Origin: Candidatus Sumerlaeota bacterium
GTDB taxonomy: Bacteria > Sumerlaeota > Sumerlaeia > UBA8349
DNA length: 5,109 bases
Assembly: GCA_003501375.1 (NCBI GenBank)
Contig: DNPO01000346.1
Location: 1-5,109, forward strand
Reading direction: 5' to 3'
The position numbers and the translations under genes are program-made. Of this stretch, positions 1 through 5,109 are shown one piece after another. The notes under the pieces are model-generated. The model did no database searches. It was given only the letters and a program-made list of their open reading frames with translations, and had not been told where the DNA came from. How positions within the stretch are numbered: position 1 is the first letter of the stretch; every line of letters begins with the position of its first letter.

Positions 1-10
1 CACTGTGAGA

Positions 11-124
11 CCCCGGCCGCGCGTGGGGACCCCCTGCAGGGTTCCCTTCCTTTTTGTGCGTTTGCCCGGGGTAGCCTCGTTCCTCGGCAATCCCGGGCTA
101 AGATATGCAACCGCTACGCGGTTG
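11..124. repeat. Cluster of GC-rich palindromes, possible dispersed REP-like element
   Basis: This non-coding stretch contains three successive inverted repeats. The first is around 26-46, with a perfect 10-base palindrome at 32-41 (CCCTGCAGGG) and flanking GGGA/TCCC arms. The second is a strong hairpin with arms 64-76 and 86-98: 12 of 13 positions pair (counting one G-T), with outer arms GCCCGGG/CCCGGGC and a 9-base loop. The third has perfect 7-base arms, CAACCGC (108-114) and GCGGTTG (118-124), around the loop TAC. The GC-rich character contrasts with the A-rich sequence at 125-160. Adjacent GC-rich hairpins between genes are typical of REP/BIME-like dispersed repeats, but no second copy lies in this window, so repeat status is inferred. 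An open frame on the plus strand runs through this block and looks spurious. Confidence 0.5.
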
Positions 125-147
125 AAAAACAACAACAAGACTAGCGT
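121..147 (-). terminator. Possible weak Rho-independent terminator of the SH3b gene
   Basis: Read on the minus strand, about 28 bases past the TAA stop of the SH3b gene, a short hairpin (AGAC at 136-139 with GTCT at 144-147, four-base loop) is followed by a T-rich run, TTGTTGTTGTTTTTC. The order, stem then T-tract, is right for a minus-strand terminator. The stem has only 4 pairs and the T-tract is interrupted by G, so it would be weak. The stronger hairpin at 108-124 lies just beyond it. Confidence 0.3.
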
Positions 148-175
148 CTATACAATAGGCAACCACTCTCAAATT

Positions 176-1012
176 TTATTCCCAGCCCCAAACTTGTTTC
201 GCGCCCGCCCAACCTTCATCGCCGTCTTTGTGTCGCAATTTCAGCCAGCCATCTTTGGCATCCAGTACCAGAAAGATCACGCCCTTCTGCGCAGCAAACC
301 GTCTGGGGGCTTTCGGATTGCCATCCTTGTCTACACCGGGGCCTTCGCGCAGGTTCATGCTCACTGCTTTTACCACCACATAGTTATCAGCGGAAAGATT
401 CGACTCGTGAATCCAACCTTCGCTACCGTCGCAGTCGCGTACCTTGGCCCAGTGTTCCGTGCGTTCAACGATTTGCAGTGGCCAGTTTTTGTTTACCTTC
501 CACAAAATCGGGTCTTCAGAATTCGGGCCTTGACGCATGGGAGCAACCGACGCGCCCACACTCACATACGCATGCCGCGCCAGATAGTCGCTAAAAATCC
601 ATCCGGTAGCGCCCTCTTTTGTTCGTACGCGCGACCATTTACCTTCCGTGCCGATCACCTGAACCGGGGTGAAACGCACCAGAGTATCCAGCGCATCCGC
701 ATTTTGCTGTGGCTTTTCGCGCAGACTCACCTTATCCGCCTTGATGATTACCATTTTTGCATCAGCCGGTGGGGTTTCCTTGGCTTTGGTTTTATCATCG
801 TTTTTATCTGAGGACTTTGCCTTATCGTCGCTTTTGTCAGAGGATTTGGATTTGGTATCTCCCCCCTCTTTTTTTGACGAGGAGCCGTCCTTGCTTTTGG
901 ACGAGGAACTATTGCTGGAAGAAGACTTCGCGGCAGTTTTTTCTGCACCGTACGCTACGCTAAGCGACAGCAGCAGACTAAGGAGAAAAAGACGGGACAG
1001 TAGCGTTCTCAT
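176..1012 (-). CDS. Secreted protein with three bacterial SH3 (SH3b) repeats and a charged Ser/Lys/Asp linker
   Basis: A 278-residue exported protein of unknown specific role. Residues 1-22 form a Sec signal peptide: Arg near the N-terminus, then a long Leu/Ser hydrophobic core, with probable cleavage after AYG. Residues about 24-86 are low-complexity Ser/Lys/Asp and probably disordered. They include two copies of a ten-residue unit (56-65 KSSDKSDDKA, 66-75 KSSDKNDDKT). Three SH3b-like domains follow at about 87-146, 147-204 and 209-278. The first and third carry the SH3_3 hallmark LRE(K/G)P near their start, and each ends with a Gly-Trp pair (GWIF, GWIH, GWAG). Members of this family often bind peptidoglycan or envelope proteins, but no enzyme domain is present here. 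An upstream in-frame ATG at 1084 would add 24 residues ahead of the signal peptide. The start at 1012 is preferred because the signal peptide begins there and a GGAGGA ribosome site lies 6 bases upstream. The gene is divergent from typA. Confidence 0.9.
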   Translation of the reverse strand: MRTLLSRLFLLSLLLSLSVAYGAEKTAAKSSSSNSSSSKSKDGSSSKKEGGDTKSKSSDKSDDKAKSSDKNDDKTKAKETPPADAKMVIIKADKVSLREKPQQNADALDTLVRFTPVQVIGTEGKWSRVRTKEGATGWIFSDYLARHAYVSVGASVAPMRQGPNSEDPILWKVNKNWPLQIVERTEHWAKVRDCDGSEGWIHESNLSADNYVVVKAVSMNLREGPGVDKDGNPKAPRRFAAQKGVIFLVLDAKDGWLKLRHKDGDEGWAGAKQVWGWE

Positions 1013-1018
1013 GGAATT

Positions 1019-1024
1019 TCCTCC
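1019..1024 (-). promoter_or_regulatory. Ribosome binding site that fixes the SH3b start
   Basis: On the minus strand GGAGGA ends 6 bases before the ATG at 1012-1010. This is a near-ideal Shine-Dalgarno match and spacing. It favours this start over the in-frame ATG at 1084, which would place a cytoplasmic extension before the signal peptide. Confidence 0.8.
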
Positions 1025-1269
1025 AATGCGAGCAAATATGAGCGTGTGCCATCCTTGCCGCATATATGGTCTGGAAAACCACACGCCCCCAGCATCCTAA
1101 GAAAAATGGGCGCAAATAACAATGAAAAAGGGTAAAAGCCCAAAACAAGAGACATAACTCATAGGGTTAATAAAAATTGCTTATAAAGGTGTCTTAAAGC
1201 CCGTATTTTTCCGCCTTACACATATTATTTGCCTTTTTTCCTCCCTGCTGGTAGCATTATCTGTTTTGC

Positions 1270-1285
1270 GCGTCGTTCCTGACGC
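1270..1285 (+). promoter_or_regulatory. typA: Short hairpin or operator-like inverted repeat in the typA leader
   Basis: The arms GCGTC (1270-1274) and GACGC (1281-1285) are exact inverse complements around a six-base loop. A G-T pair can add one more step inside the stem. It lies 39 bases before the typA start codon, with no T-run after it, so it is not a terminator. It could be a small 5' UTR hairpin or a dyad operator, or chance, since five-pair dyads are common. Confidence 0.25.
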
Positions 1286-1301
1286 TGAGGTACACATTGT
1301 T

Positions 1302-1307
1302 AGAGGA
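1302..1307 (+). promoter_or_regulatory. typA: Candidate, unusually distant ribosome site for typA
   Basis: AGAGGA is the only Shine-Dalgarno-like sequence ahead of typA, but 17 bases separate it from the ATG at 1325, well beyond the usual 5-10. No better purine-rich core lies closer. The in-frame TAG at 1301-1303 excludes a longer product, and no ATG, GTG or TTG occurs in frame between that stop and 1325. The start is therefore sound, but initiation may be weak or SD-independent. Confidence 0.35.
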
Positions 1308-1324
1308 AAGTTAAGACCGACCCC

Positions 1325-3205
1325 ATGCCCGTTGTAGCCCATGATAAGATTCGAAATCTCGCCATTATTGCCCACATCGACCACGGTAAGACGACCCTGA
1401 TCGACTCCATTTTCCGCTCCGCACACGTTTTCCGTGACAACCAACAAATGGGTGAGCGCGTTATGGATAGCGGCGATTTGGAACGCGAACGTGGTATCAC
1501 CATTCGCTCCAAGCACTGTACGGTGCAGTGGAAAGATTACCTGATCAATATCGTGGATACACCCGGCCACGCCGACTTTTCTGGCGAGGTGGAGCGCGTG
1601 TTGTCGATGGTGGACGGCTGCCTCCTGCTGGTGGATGCAAACGAAGGCCCCATGCCGCAGACACGTTACGTGCTGATGCGCGCACTCAAAATGGGGTTGC
1701 ACCCGATCGTGCTGGTCAACAAAGTGGACCGTCCGCACGCGCGTCCCTCCGAAGCGCTACACAAGACATTTGACCTTTTCTTCGAACTGGGCGCGACTGA
1801 CGAACAAGCCGATTTTACCACGCTGTACGGCTCCGGGCTGGATGGCTGGTTTGTGCGCGATCTGGAAAAAGATACGCAACGCGAGAACATGGACGCGTTG
1901 TTTGAAACGATTATCAGCACCTCTCCCGCTCCGGTGGTCGAAGAGGGCAAGCCGTTCCGCATGCAGGTCTGCACACTGGCGTGGAATGACTATATTGGCC
2001 GCATTGGCTGCGGCCGCGTGATGTCCGGGAGCCTGAAGGTGGGCGACTCGTTCCTGCGCACCACCACCACTTGGAACGATATTGGTAACCCCGATGCGGG
2101 TTGGACCGTCGGCCCCTCCAAGGTGGAAAAATCCGCTCACCAGTGGGTGACGCGTGGGCTTCAGCGTACCGAAGAGCCGGAAATTGGCGCGGGTGATATT
2201 GTCTGGATCGCCGGCCCCGAAGAAATCAATATTGGGGATACGTTCTCCTCGGTGGATTTTGAAAACCCCGCCCTTCCCCCGCTGGAAATTGAAGAGCCGA
2301 CTGTGTCGATGCTCTTTCTCGTCAACAACGGTCCGTTCTCGGGCAACGATGGCAAGTCGGTTACACTGCGTCAACTCAAGGAGCGCATTGAGCGCGAACT
2401 CCGTGTCAACGTAGCGCTTCGCATGGAAGACGTAGGACGTGCCGATGGCGTCAAGGTGTCCGGTCGTGGCGAGTTGCACTTGGCCGTTCTCATCGAAGAA
2501 ATGCGCCGTGAAGGTCTCGAACTCTGCGTGTCGCGTCCCGAAGTTATCACGCACGAAGTCAATGGCAAAACGATGGAGCCTATGGAATCGCTGATCGTGG
2601 ATGTTCCCGAGGAAAGCCAGGGCGTGGTCATTGAAAAACTGGCGAAGCGCAAAGCCGAAATGACGCACATGGAAAGCACGGGCACGGGCATCATCCGCAT
2701 CGAGTTCACCATTCCCACGCGCGGTCTGATCGGCTACCGCTCAGAATTCCTGACCGACACGCGCGGCTTGGGCATCATGGCGTCGCGTTTCAAAAACTAC
2801 GGCCCGTGGTGCGGTGAAATCCCCGCACGTAACCGCGGTTCTGTTGTCAGCATGGAATCGGGCGCGGCAACCGGCTATCAAATCGAAAGCCTGCAACAAC
2901 GCACCCAACTTTTCATTGAGCCGATGGATCAGATTTACGCTGGGCAAATCGTGGGCGAAAACTCGCGCCCCGAAGACCTCCCGTGTAACCCGACCAAAAA
3001 GAAGGCGCTCACAAACCACCGTTCGGCCACTAAAGACCAGACGGTTATGCTGAATGCCGCGCGTAAAATATCGCTGGATCAGGCGCTGGAGTGGATCGCG
3101 GACGATGAGTTGGTGGAAGTAACGCCAAACCGCGTACGTATTCGCAAAGCCATTCTTGATGCCGAGCAGCGCAAAAAAGCCGATAACGCCAGAAAATCGC
3201 TGTAA
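1325..3205 (+). CDS. typA: Translational GTPase TypA/BipA
   Basis: Ribosome-associated GTPase of the EF-G/LepA family, involved in ribosome assembly and in adaptation to cold and other stress. At 626 residues it is slightly longer than the roughly 600-610 usual for the family. The GTPase domain shows G1 AHIDHGKT (16-23), G2 RERGITI with T59, G3 DTPGH (78-82) including the catalytic-type H82, G4 NKVD (132-135), and a G5 region reading GSGL (169-172), where SA is more usual. The beta-barrel domain II follows (about 205-310), then EF-G-like domains: LRVNVALRMED and SGRGELHLAVLIEEMRREG (about 359-397), and PTRGLIGYRSEFLTDTRG (464-481). The TypA-specific C-terminal domain includes NPTKKKALTNHRSATKD (555-571) and DDELVEVTPNRVRIRK (593-608). 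Every GTPase motif is intact, so the enzyme should be active. Domain II carries about 14 extra residues around 245-285 relative to E. coli TypA as I remember it. The first available start codon after an in-frame stop was chosen. Confidence 0.97.
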   Translation: MPVVAHDKIRNLAIIAHIDHGKTTLIDSIFRSAHVFRDNQQMGERVMDSGDLERERGITIRSKHCTVQWKDYLINIVDTPGHADFSGEVERVLSMVDGCLLLVDANEGPMPQTRYVLMRALKMGLHPIVLVNKVDRPHARPSEALHKTFDLFFELGATDEQADFTTLYGSGLDGWFVRDLEKDTQRENMDALFETIISTSPAPVVEEGKPFRMQVCTLAWNDYIGRIGCGRVMSGSLKVGDSFLRTTTTWNDIGNPDAGWTVGPSKVEKSAHQWVTRGLQRTEEPEIGAGDIVWIAGPEEINIGDTFSSVDFENPALPPLEIEEPTVSMLFLVNNGPFSGNDGKSVTLRQLKERIERELRVNVALRMEDVGRADGVKVSGRGELHLAVLIEEMRREGLELCVSRPEVITHEVNGKTMEPMESLIVDVPEESQGVVIEKLAKRKAEMTHMESTGTGIIRIEFTIPTRGLIGYRSEFLTDTRGLGIMASRFKNYGPWCGEIPARNRGSVVSMESGAATGYQIESLQQRTQLFIEPMDQIYAGQIVGENSRPEDLPCNPTKKKALTNHRSATKDQTVMLNAARKISLDQALEWIADDELVEVTPNRVRIRKAILDAEQRKKADNARKSL

Positions 3206-3210
3206 AAAAC

Positions 3211-3294
3211 AGGGATGAGGGCGGAAGGATTGAGGGCTGAAACACGGTGCAAGCCATGGTGTTTTCATCCCTTAATCTCTCCGCCCTTATCTCT
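3211..3294 (+). terminator. Long imperfect hairpin between typA and the HAD gene
   Basis: Left arm 3211-3245 pairs with right arm 3259-3294. The pairing is nearly continuous: runs 3214-3225 with 3280-3291, 3227-3236 with 3269-3278, and 3238-3245 with 3259-3267 (one bulged T at 3262), separated by single mismatches at A3226/C3279 and C3237/T3268. The loop is about 13 bases (3246-3258). Four positions (3213/3292, 3217/3288, 3227/3278, 3232/3273) are G-T oppositions that become G-U pairs in plus-strand RNA but A-C mismatches in minus-strand RNA, which suggests a plus-strand transcript. No T-tract follows on the plus strand, so a classic Rho-independent terminator is not shown. On the minus strand a T-run (complement of 3204-3209) does follow. 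It may be a terminator, an mRNA stability or processing element, or a small inverted-repeat insertion. Confidence 0.55.
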
Positions 3295-3304
3295 ATATTA
3301 ACTT

Positions 3305-3309
3305 AGGGG
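3305..3309 (+). promoter_or_regulatory. Probable ribosome binding site of the HAD hydrolase gene
   Basis: AGGGG lies 10 bases before the ATG at 3320 and is the only purine-rich site in the 25 bases between the foot of the long hairpin and the start codon. It is a modest Shine-Dalgarno match. If the hairpin forms in the mRNA, this site remains outside the stem and accessible. Confidence 0.45.
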
Positions 3310-3319
3310 TTTCCCAATC

Positions 3320-4030
3320 ATGTCTCCTTTTCCCAAAGCCGTTTTGTTCGACCTCGGCAACACCATCTTAAAAATCAACGAAGTTAACATGCTCCGCGCT
3401 TTCTCACGTGTGTTTGAACTGGGCAAAAACCCGAAGGGTGTCTCGTTCATCAAGTGCGGTTTCGTTGGCAAAGAAATCGGCGACATGCTTGACAAGGAAG
3501 CGAACGCGAGTCAGCACGAATTTCCCATCCGCGCTTTTGTGGAATTGTTTAGTTACCGCACCGGCATCACATTTGACATGCCATACGCGGAATTGGAAAT
3601 GGAAATTTGGAAGTCCATGCACACCTTCTCGCCCGAACCGGGAGTGCGCGAAGTATTGGCGGAACTCACCGCAAAGGGCATACCGATGGGCGTGGTAAGC
3701 AACGCGGCATTTAGCACAGAAGCGCTGCAATGGGAAATGGCCAAGCACGATCTGTTGAAACCGTTCCAGTTTGTTATTTCCAGCGCCGACTGTATCTATC
3801 GTAAGCCGCACCCGGAAATTTTTAAAGCCGCGGCGGCACGCTTGGGTTTTGATCCGAAAGACATTTGGTTTGTGGGTGACGTATTCGATTGGGATATTAC
3901 CGGTTCGTATGGCGTGGGAATGAAGCCGATCTGGTACAACCCGAAAAAAAATACCGCTCCCAAAACCGAAAAAGTCGCCCCGAACGCTTGGCGCGAAATT
4001 CGGAATTGGAACGAATTTTTGACCGCGTAA
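3320..4030 (+). CDS. HAD-superfamily hydrolase, class IA type, with DxG motif I
   Basis: A 236-residue cytoplasmic hydrolase, most likely a small-molecule phosphatase of unknown substrate. Motif I is FDLGNT (10-15), with nucleophile D11. The usual second Asp, the general acid/base, is replaced by G13. Motif II is VVSN with S127, motif III is RKPHPEIF with K162, and motif IV is GDVFDWD (186-192), supplying D187 and D192 for Mg2+. Residues about 18-100 between motifs I and II form a mostly helical C1-type cap, which sets substrate choice. Length and motif spacing match the IA subfamily. A motif I of the DLGN(T/V) type also occurs in E. coli YihX, a sugar-phosphate phosphatase as I recall, so the substitution does not prove loss of activity. 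The ATG at 3320 begins directly before the first beta strand. The gene lies 114 bases after typA on the same strand and could be its distal operon partner. It converges with the gene to its right. Confidence 0.92.
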   Translation: MSPFPKAVLFDLGNTILKINEVNMLRAFSRVFELGKNPKGVSFIKCGFVGKEIGDMLDKEANASQHEFPIRAFVELFSYRTGITFDMPYAELEMEIWKSMHTFSPEPGVREVLAELTAKGIPMGVVSNAAFSTEALQWEMAKHDLLKPFQFVISSADCIYRKPHPEIFKAAAARLGFDPKDIWFVGDVFDWDITGSYGVGMKPIWYNPKKNTAPKTEKVAPNAWREIRNWNEFLTA

Positions 4031-4047
4031 TTGATCCCTGCATCAAT
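4030..4047. terminator. Small hairpin between convergent genes, possible weak bidirectional terminator
   Basis: ATTGAT (4030-4035) and ATCAAT (4042-4047) are exact inverse complements around a six-base loop. The hairpin fills nearly all of the 20-base gap between the two stop codons, where a shared terminator would be expected. The stem is AT-rich and has no T-run on either side, so intrinsic termination is doubtful. Confidence 0.25.
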
Positions 4048-4050
4048 ATG

Positions 4051-5109
4051 TTAAAACGCGCTTCCCCCTGCGCTCGGAACCATTTTGCGATAGGTCTGCA
4101 TATCGCGCGCGGCTTTGTCCAGATGTCCCAAAGCCTCCCACGCCGTTGCACGGCGCGCGTACAGTTCGCAGGTGTTCAGGCGCTCAAAAACTTTTTGCAG
4201 TTGCGGCAAGCAGTCCGCGTAACGTTTCTGGTTTAACAGGAAATCCGTGTAATGGCTGCGGCAATCGTGGTGGTTCGGGTAAATGGTCAGCGCGGCGAGA
4301 AACTCTTTTTCGGCCTCAACTTTATTGCCCATCTGCTCCAACTGCCGGCCTTTGTGATAGTGTACGTCAGCCCGCATCGGCCGCACTGCCGACCAACTCC
4401 ATCCACAAAAAATTACCAATCCCAACGCCAACGCAGCCCCGGCAAAAGCACGCGGAAGTTGCAGCGATGTGCCCACGCCCACCACGCGACTCATGCCGCG
4501 CAGGTACAGCGTGTGGGTAGCCCACTCGCCCTCCAGCACCAGCGGCGGCATACGATAACCATCCTCGTCACGCTCGGGTTCGCCCAGCATTTCTCCCAGC
4601 GGTAACAGCGCGAAAAACAGCAGGGTGGATGAGGGCAGTTGCAGCGGGAAGGACATCATGCCCGCTCCGCACAGCACGGTCAATGCGCCGATGCCGCCCC
4701 ACGCGATCCAGCCATCGAGCCGGACAAAATGCGGTGGATTTTTTTCCTCGCGCTTGCTGGCTTGCACCACGCGTGCCATGCTGCGGAAGGCGTAAAAAAT
4801 CATTCCCAATAACAGGAGTGCTCCGACCGGGCCGAGTTCCGCCCAGGTTTGCAATAGTTCGTTATGCGCCGCGTTGGTGTACAGCCCCTGATAACGGAGG
4901 TAGTTTGGATCGTTCGGCAAAAACCCCGTGTGCATGGATGGGTAAACGTAGCAAAAATTACCCGGCCCAACGCCCAGCATTTTGTGCTGGCGAATCATTT
5001 CCATCGCGTTTAGCCAGATCACCCAGCGGGTGGGCGCGCCTTCTTTCCAGCGCTCGGATGAGAATGCTTCGTTAAAAATTCCGGGCAATTGCGGCGTTTC
5101 CGTTTGTGG
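4051..5109 (-). CDS. O-antigen ligase/polymerase-family (Wzy_C) membrane protein with C-terminal TPR tail, N-terminus missing
   Basis: Inner-membrane protein of the WaaL/Wzy/PglL superfamily, which joins or polymerises lipid-linked glycans on the outer face of the inner membrane. The frame is open to the window edge: 352 residues are visible, beginning PQTETPQLPG, so the true start and most membrane helices lie outside. The TTG at 5088 is internal sequence and not a start. The Wzy_C signature runs from about residue 20 of the fragment: W..A...I..HK.LGVGPGNF, then the AHNELLQTWAELGPVG block (81-96), whose His matches the conserved functional His of the periplasmic loop. Hydrophobic segments follow at about 94-108, 134-172 (probably two helices) and 220-240. 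Residues about 247-346 hold about three TPR-like helical hairpins (for example GNKVEAEKEFLAALTIYPN and WEALGHLDKAARDMQTY). Whether it is a ligase, a polymerase or a glycoprotein transferase cannot be decided from the fragment. Its stop is 20 bases from the stop of the convergent HAD gene. Confidence 0.9.
   Translation of the reverse strand, partial: PQTETPQLPGIFNEAFSSERWKEGAPTRWVIWLNAMEMIRQHKMLGVGPGNFCYVYPSMHTGFLPNDPNYLRYQGLYTNAAHNELLQTWAELGPVGALLLLGMIFYAFRSMARVVQASKREEKNPPHFVRLDGWIAWGGIGALTVLCGAGMMSFPLQLPSSTLLFFALLPLGEMLGEPERDEDGYRMPPLVLEGEWATHTLYLRGMSRVVGVGTSLQLPRAFAGAALALGLVIFCGWSWSAVRPMRADVHYHKGRQLEQMGNKVEAEKEFLAALTIYPNHHDCRSHYTDFLLNQKRYADCLPQLQKVFERLNTCELYARRATAWEALGHLDKAARDMQTYRKMVPSAGGSAF

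Larger units (their letters stand above)
1013..1324. other. Divergent intergenic spacer between the SH3b gene and typA
   Basis: 312 bases with no supportable gene. Bases 1100-1260 are clearly AT-rich compared with the flanking coding sequence, as expected of a double promoter region. On the plus strand, -10-like hexamers occur at 1223-1228 (TATTAT) and 1255-1260 (CATTAT). Neither has a well-spaced, convincing -35 box, so no promoter is called. No convincing minus-strand promoter was found either. The only small plus-strand frame (ATG at 1124, eleven codons) has no coding evidence. A short inverted repeat lies at 1270-1285 and is listed separately. Confidence 0.6.

Noticed and set aside
5..811. 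268-codon open frame on the plus strand
   Set aside because: Its first part runs through palindromic non-coding DNA and the rest is antisense to the SH3b gene, whose signal peptide, domains and ribosome site are clear. The product has no recognisable domain and is rich in Arg/Pro/Phe, typical of a shadow frame.
1013..1084. 24-residue N-terminal extension of the SH3b protein from an ATG at 1084
   Set aside because: It would put charged and aromatic residues ahead of a textbook signal peptide, and it spans the GGAGGA ribosome site that serves the ATG at 1012.
669..1100. 143-codon plus-strand frame antisense to the SH3b signal peptide and linker
   Set aside because: Its Leu/Ser/Glu-rich sequence is simply the complement of the Ser/Lys/Asp low-complexity linker. 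No homology or ribosome site supports it.
1757..2668. 303-codon minus-strand open frame inside typA
   Set aside because: It is fully antisense to the conserved TypA sequence and shows His/Arg-rich composition without any known motif. The same applies to the minus-strand frames at 1181-1738 and 2741-3268.
3294..3299. TATATT as a -10 box for an independent HAD gene promoter
   Set aside because: It matches five of six consensus bases, but no acceptable -35 lies at the right distance (that position is in the hairpin arm), and transcription would start at or inside the ribosome site.
5086..5088. TTG as a start codon for the Wzy_C protein
   Set aside because: The frame stays open to the window edge, and Wzy_C proteins have many membrane helices before this point, so this codon is internal Leu.

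Overview
The window holds three complete protein genes and one gene cut by the right edge. From left to right they are a secreted triple bacterial-SH3 protein (minus strand), the translational GTPase TypA/BipA (plus), a HAD-superfamily hydrolase (plus), and the C-terminal part of an O-antigen ligase/polymerase-family membrane protein with a tetratricopeptide tail (minus). There are no tRNA or rRNA genes, no CRISPR array, no transposase and no phage genes.

Organism: a bacterium of moderate GC content. A Sec signal peptide on a periplasmic-type SH3b protein and a Wzy_C-family surface-polysaccharide enzyme fit a cell with a Gram-negative envelope. The Wzy_C plus TPR architecture, and what I remember of TypA and intergenic repeats, make a PVC-type lineage such as Verrucomicrobia possible. 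I cannot establish that from this sequence and hold it only weakly.

Layout: bases 1-175 are non-coding and packed with GC-rich palindromes (roughly 11-124), followed by a weak terminator-like site for the SH3 gene. The SH3 gene runs leftward from 1012 to 176 and has a good Shine-Dalgarno sequence. An AT-rich divergent spacer (1013-1324) must hold the control regions of both the SH3 gene and typA. typA (1325-3205) is followed after 114 bases by the HAD gene (3320-4030). That gap is mostly one long imperfect hairpin (3211-3294), which stops 25 bases short of the HAD start codon. The HAD gene and the Wzy_C gene converge with only 20 bases between their stop codons, and a small hairpin sits there.

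How the genes relate: they do not form an obvious pathway. TypA acts on ribosomes and in stress adaptation, the SH3b protein probably binds envelope or peptidoglycan material, and the Wzy_C protein probably works in surface glycan assembly. typA and the HAD gene share a strand and may be co-transcribed, with the hairpin controlling read-through or mRNA stability. I see no clear undescribed multi-gene system. The most unusual parts are the non-coding structures (left palindrome cluster and typA-HAD hairpin), the substituted HAD motif I, and an extended domain II in TypA.
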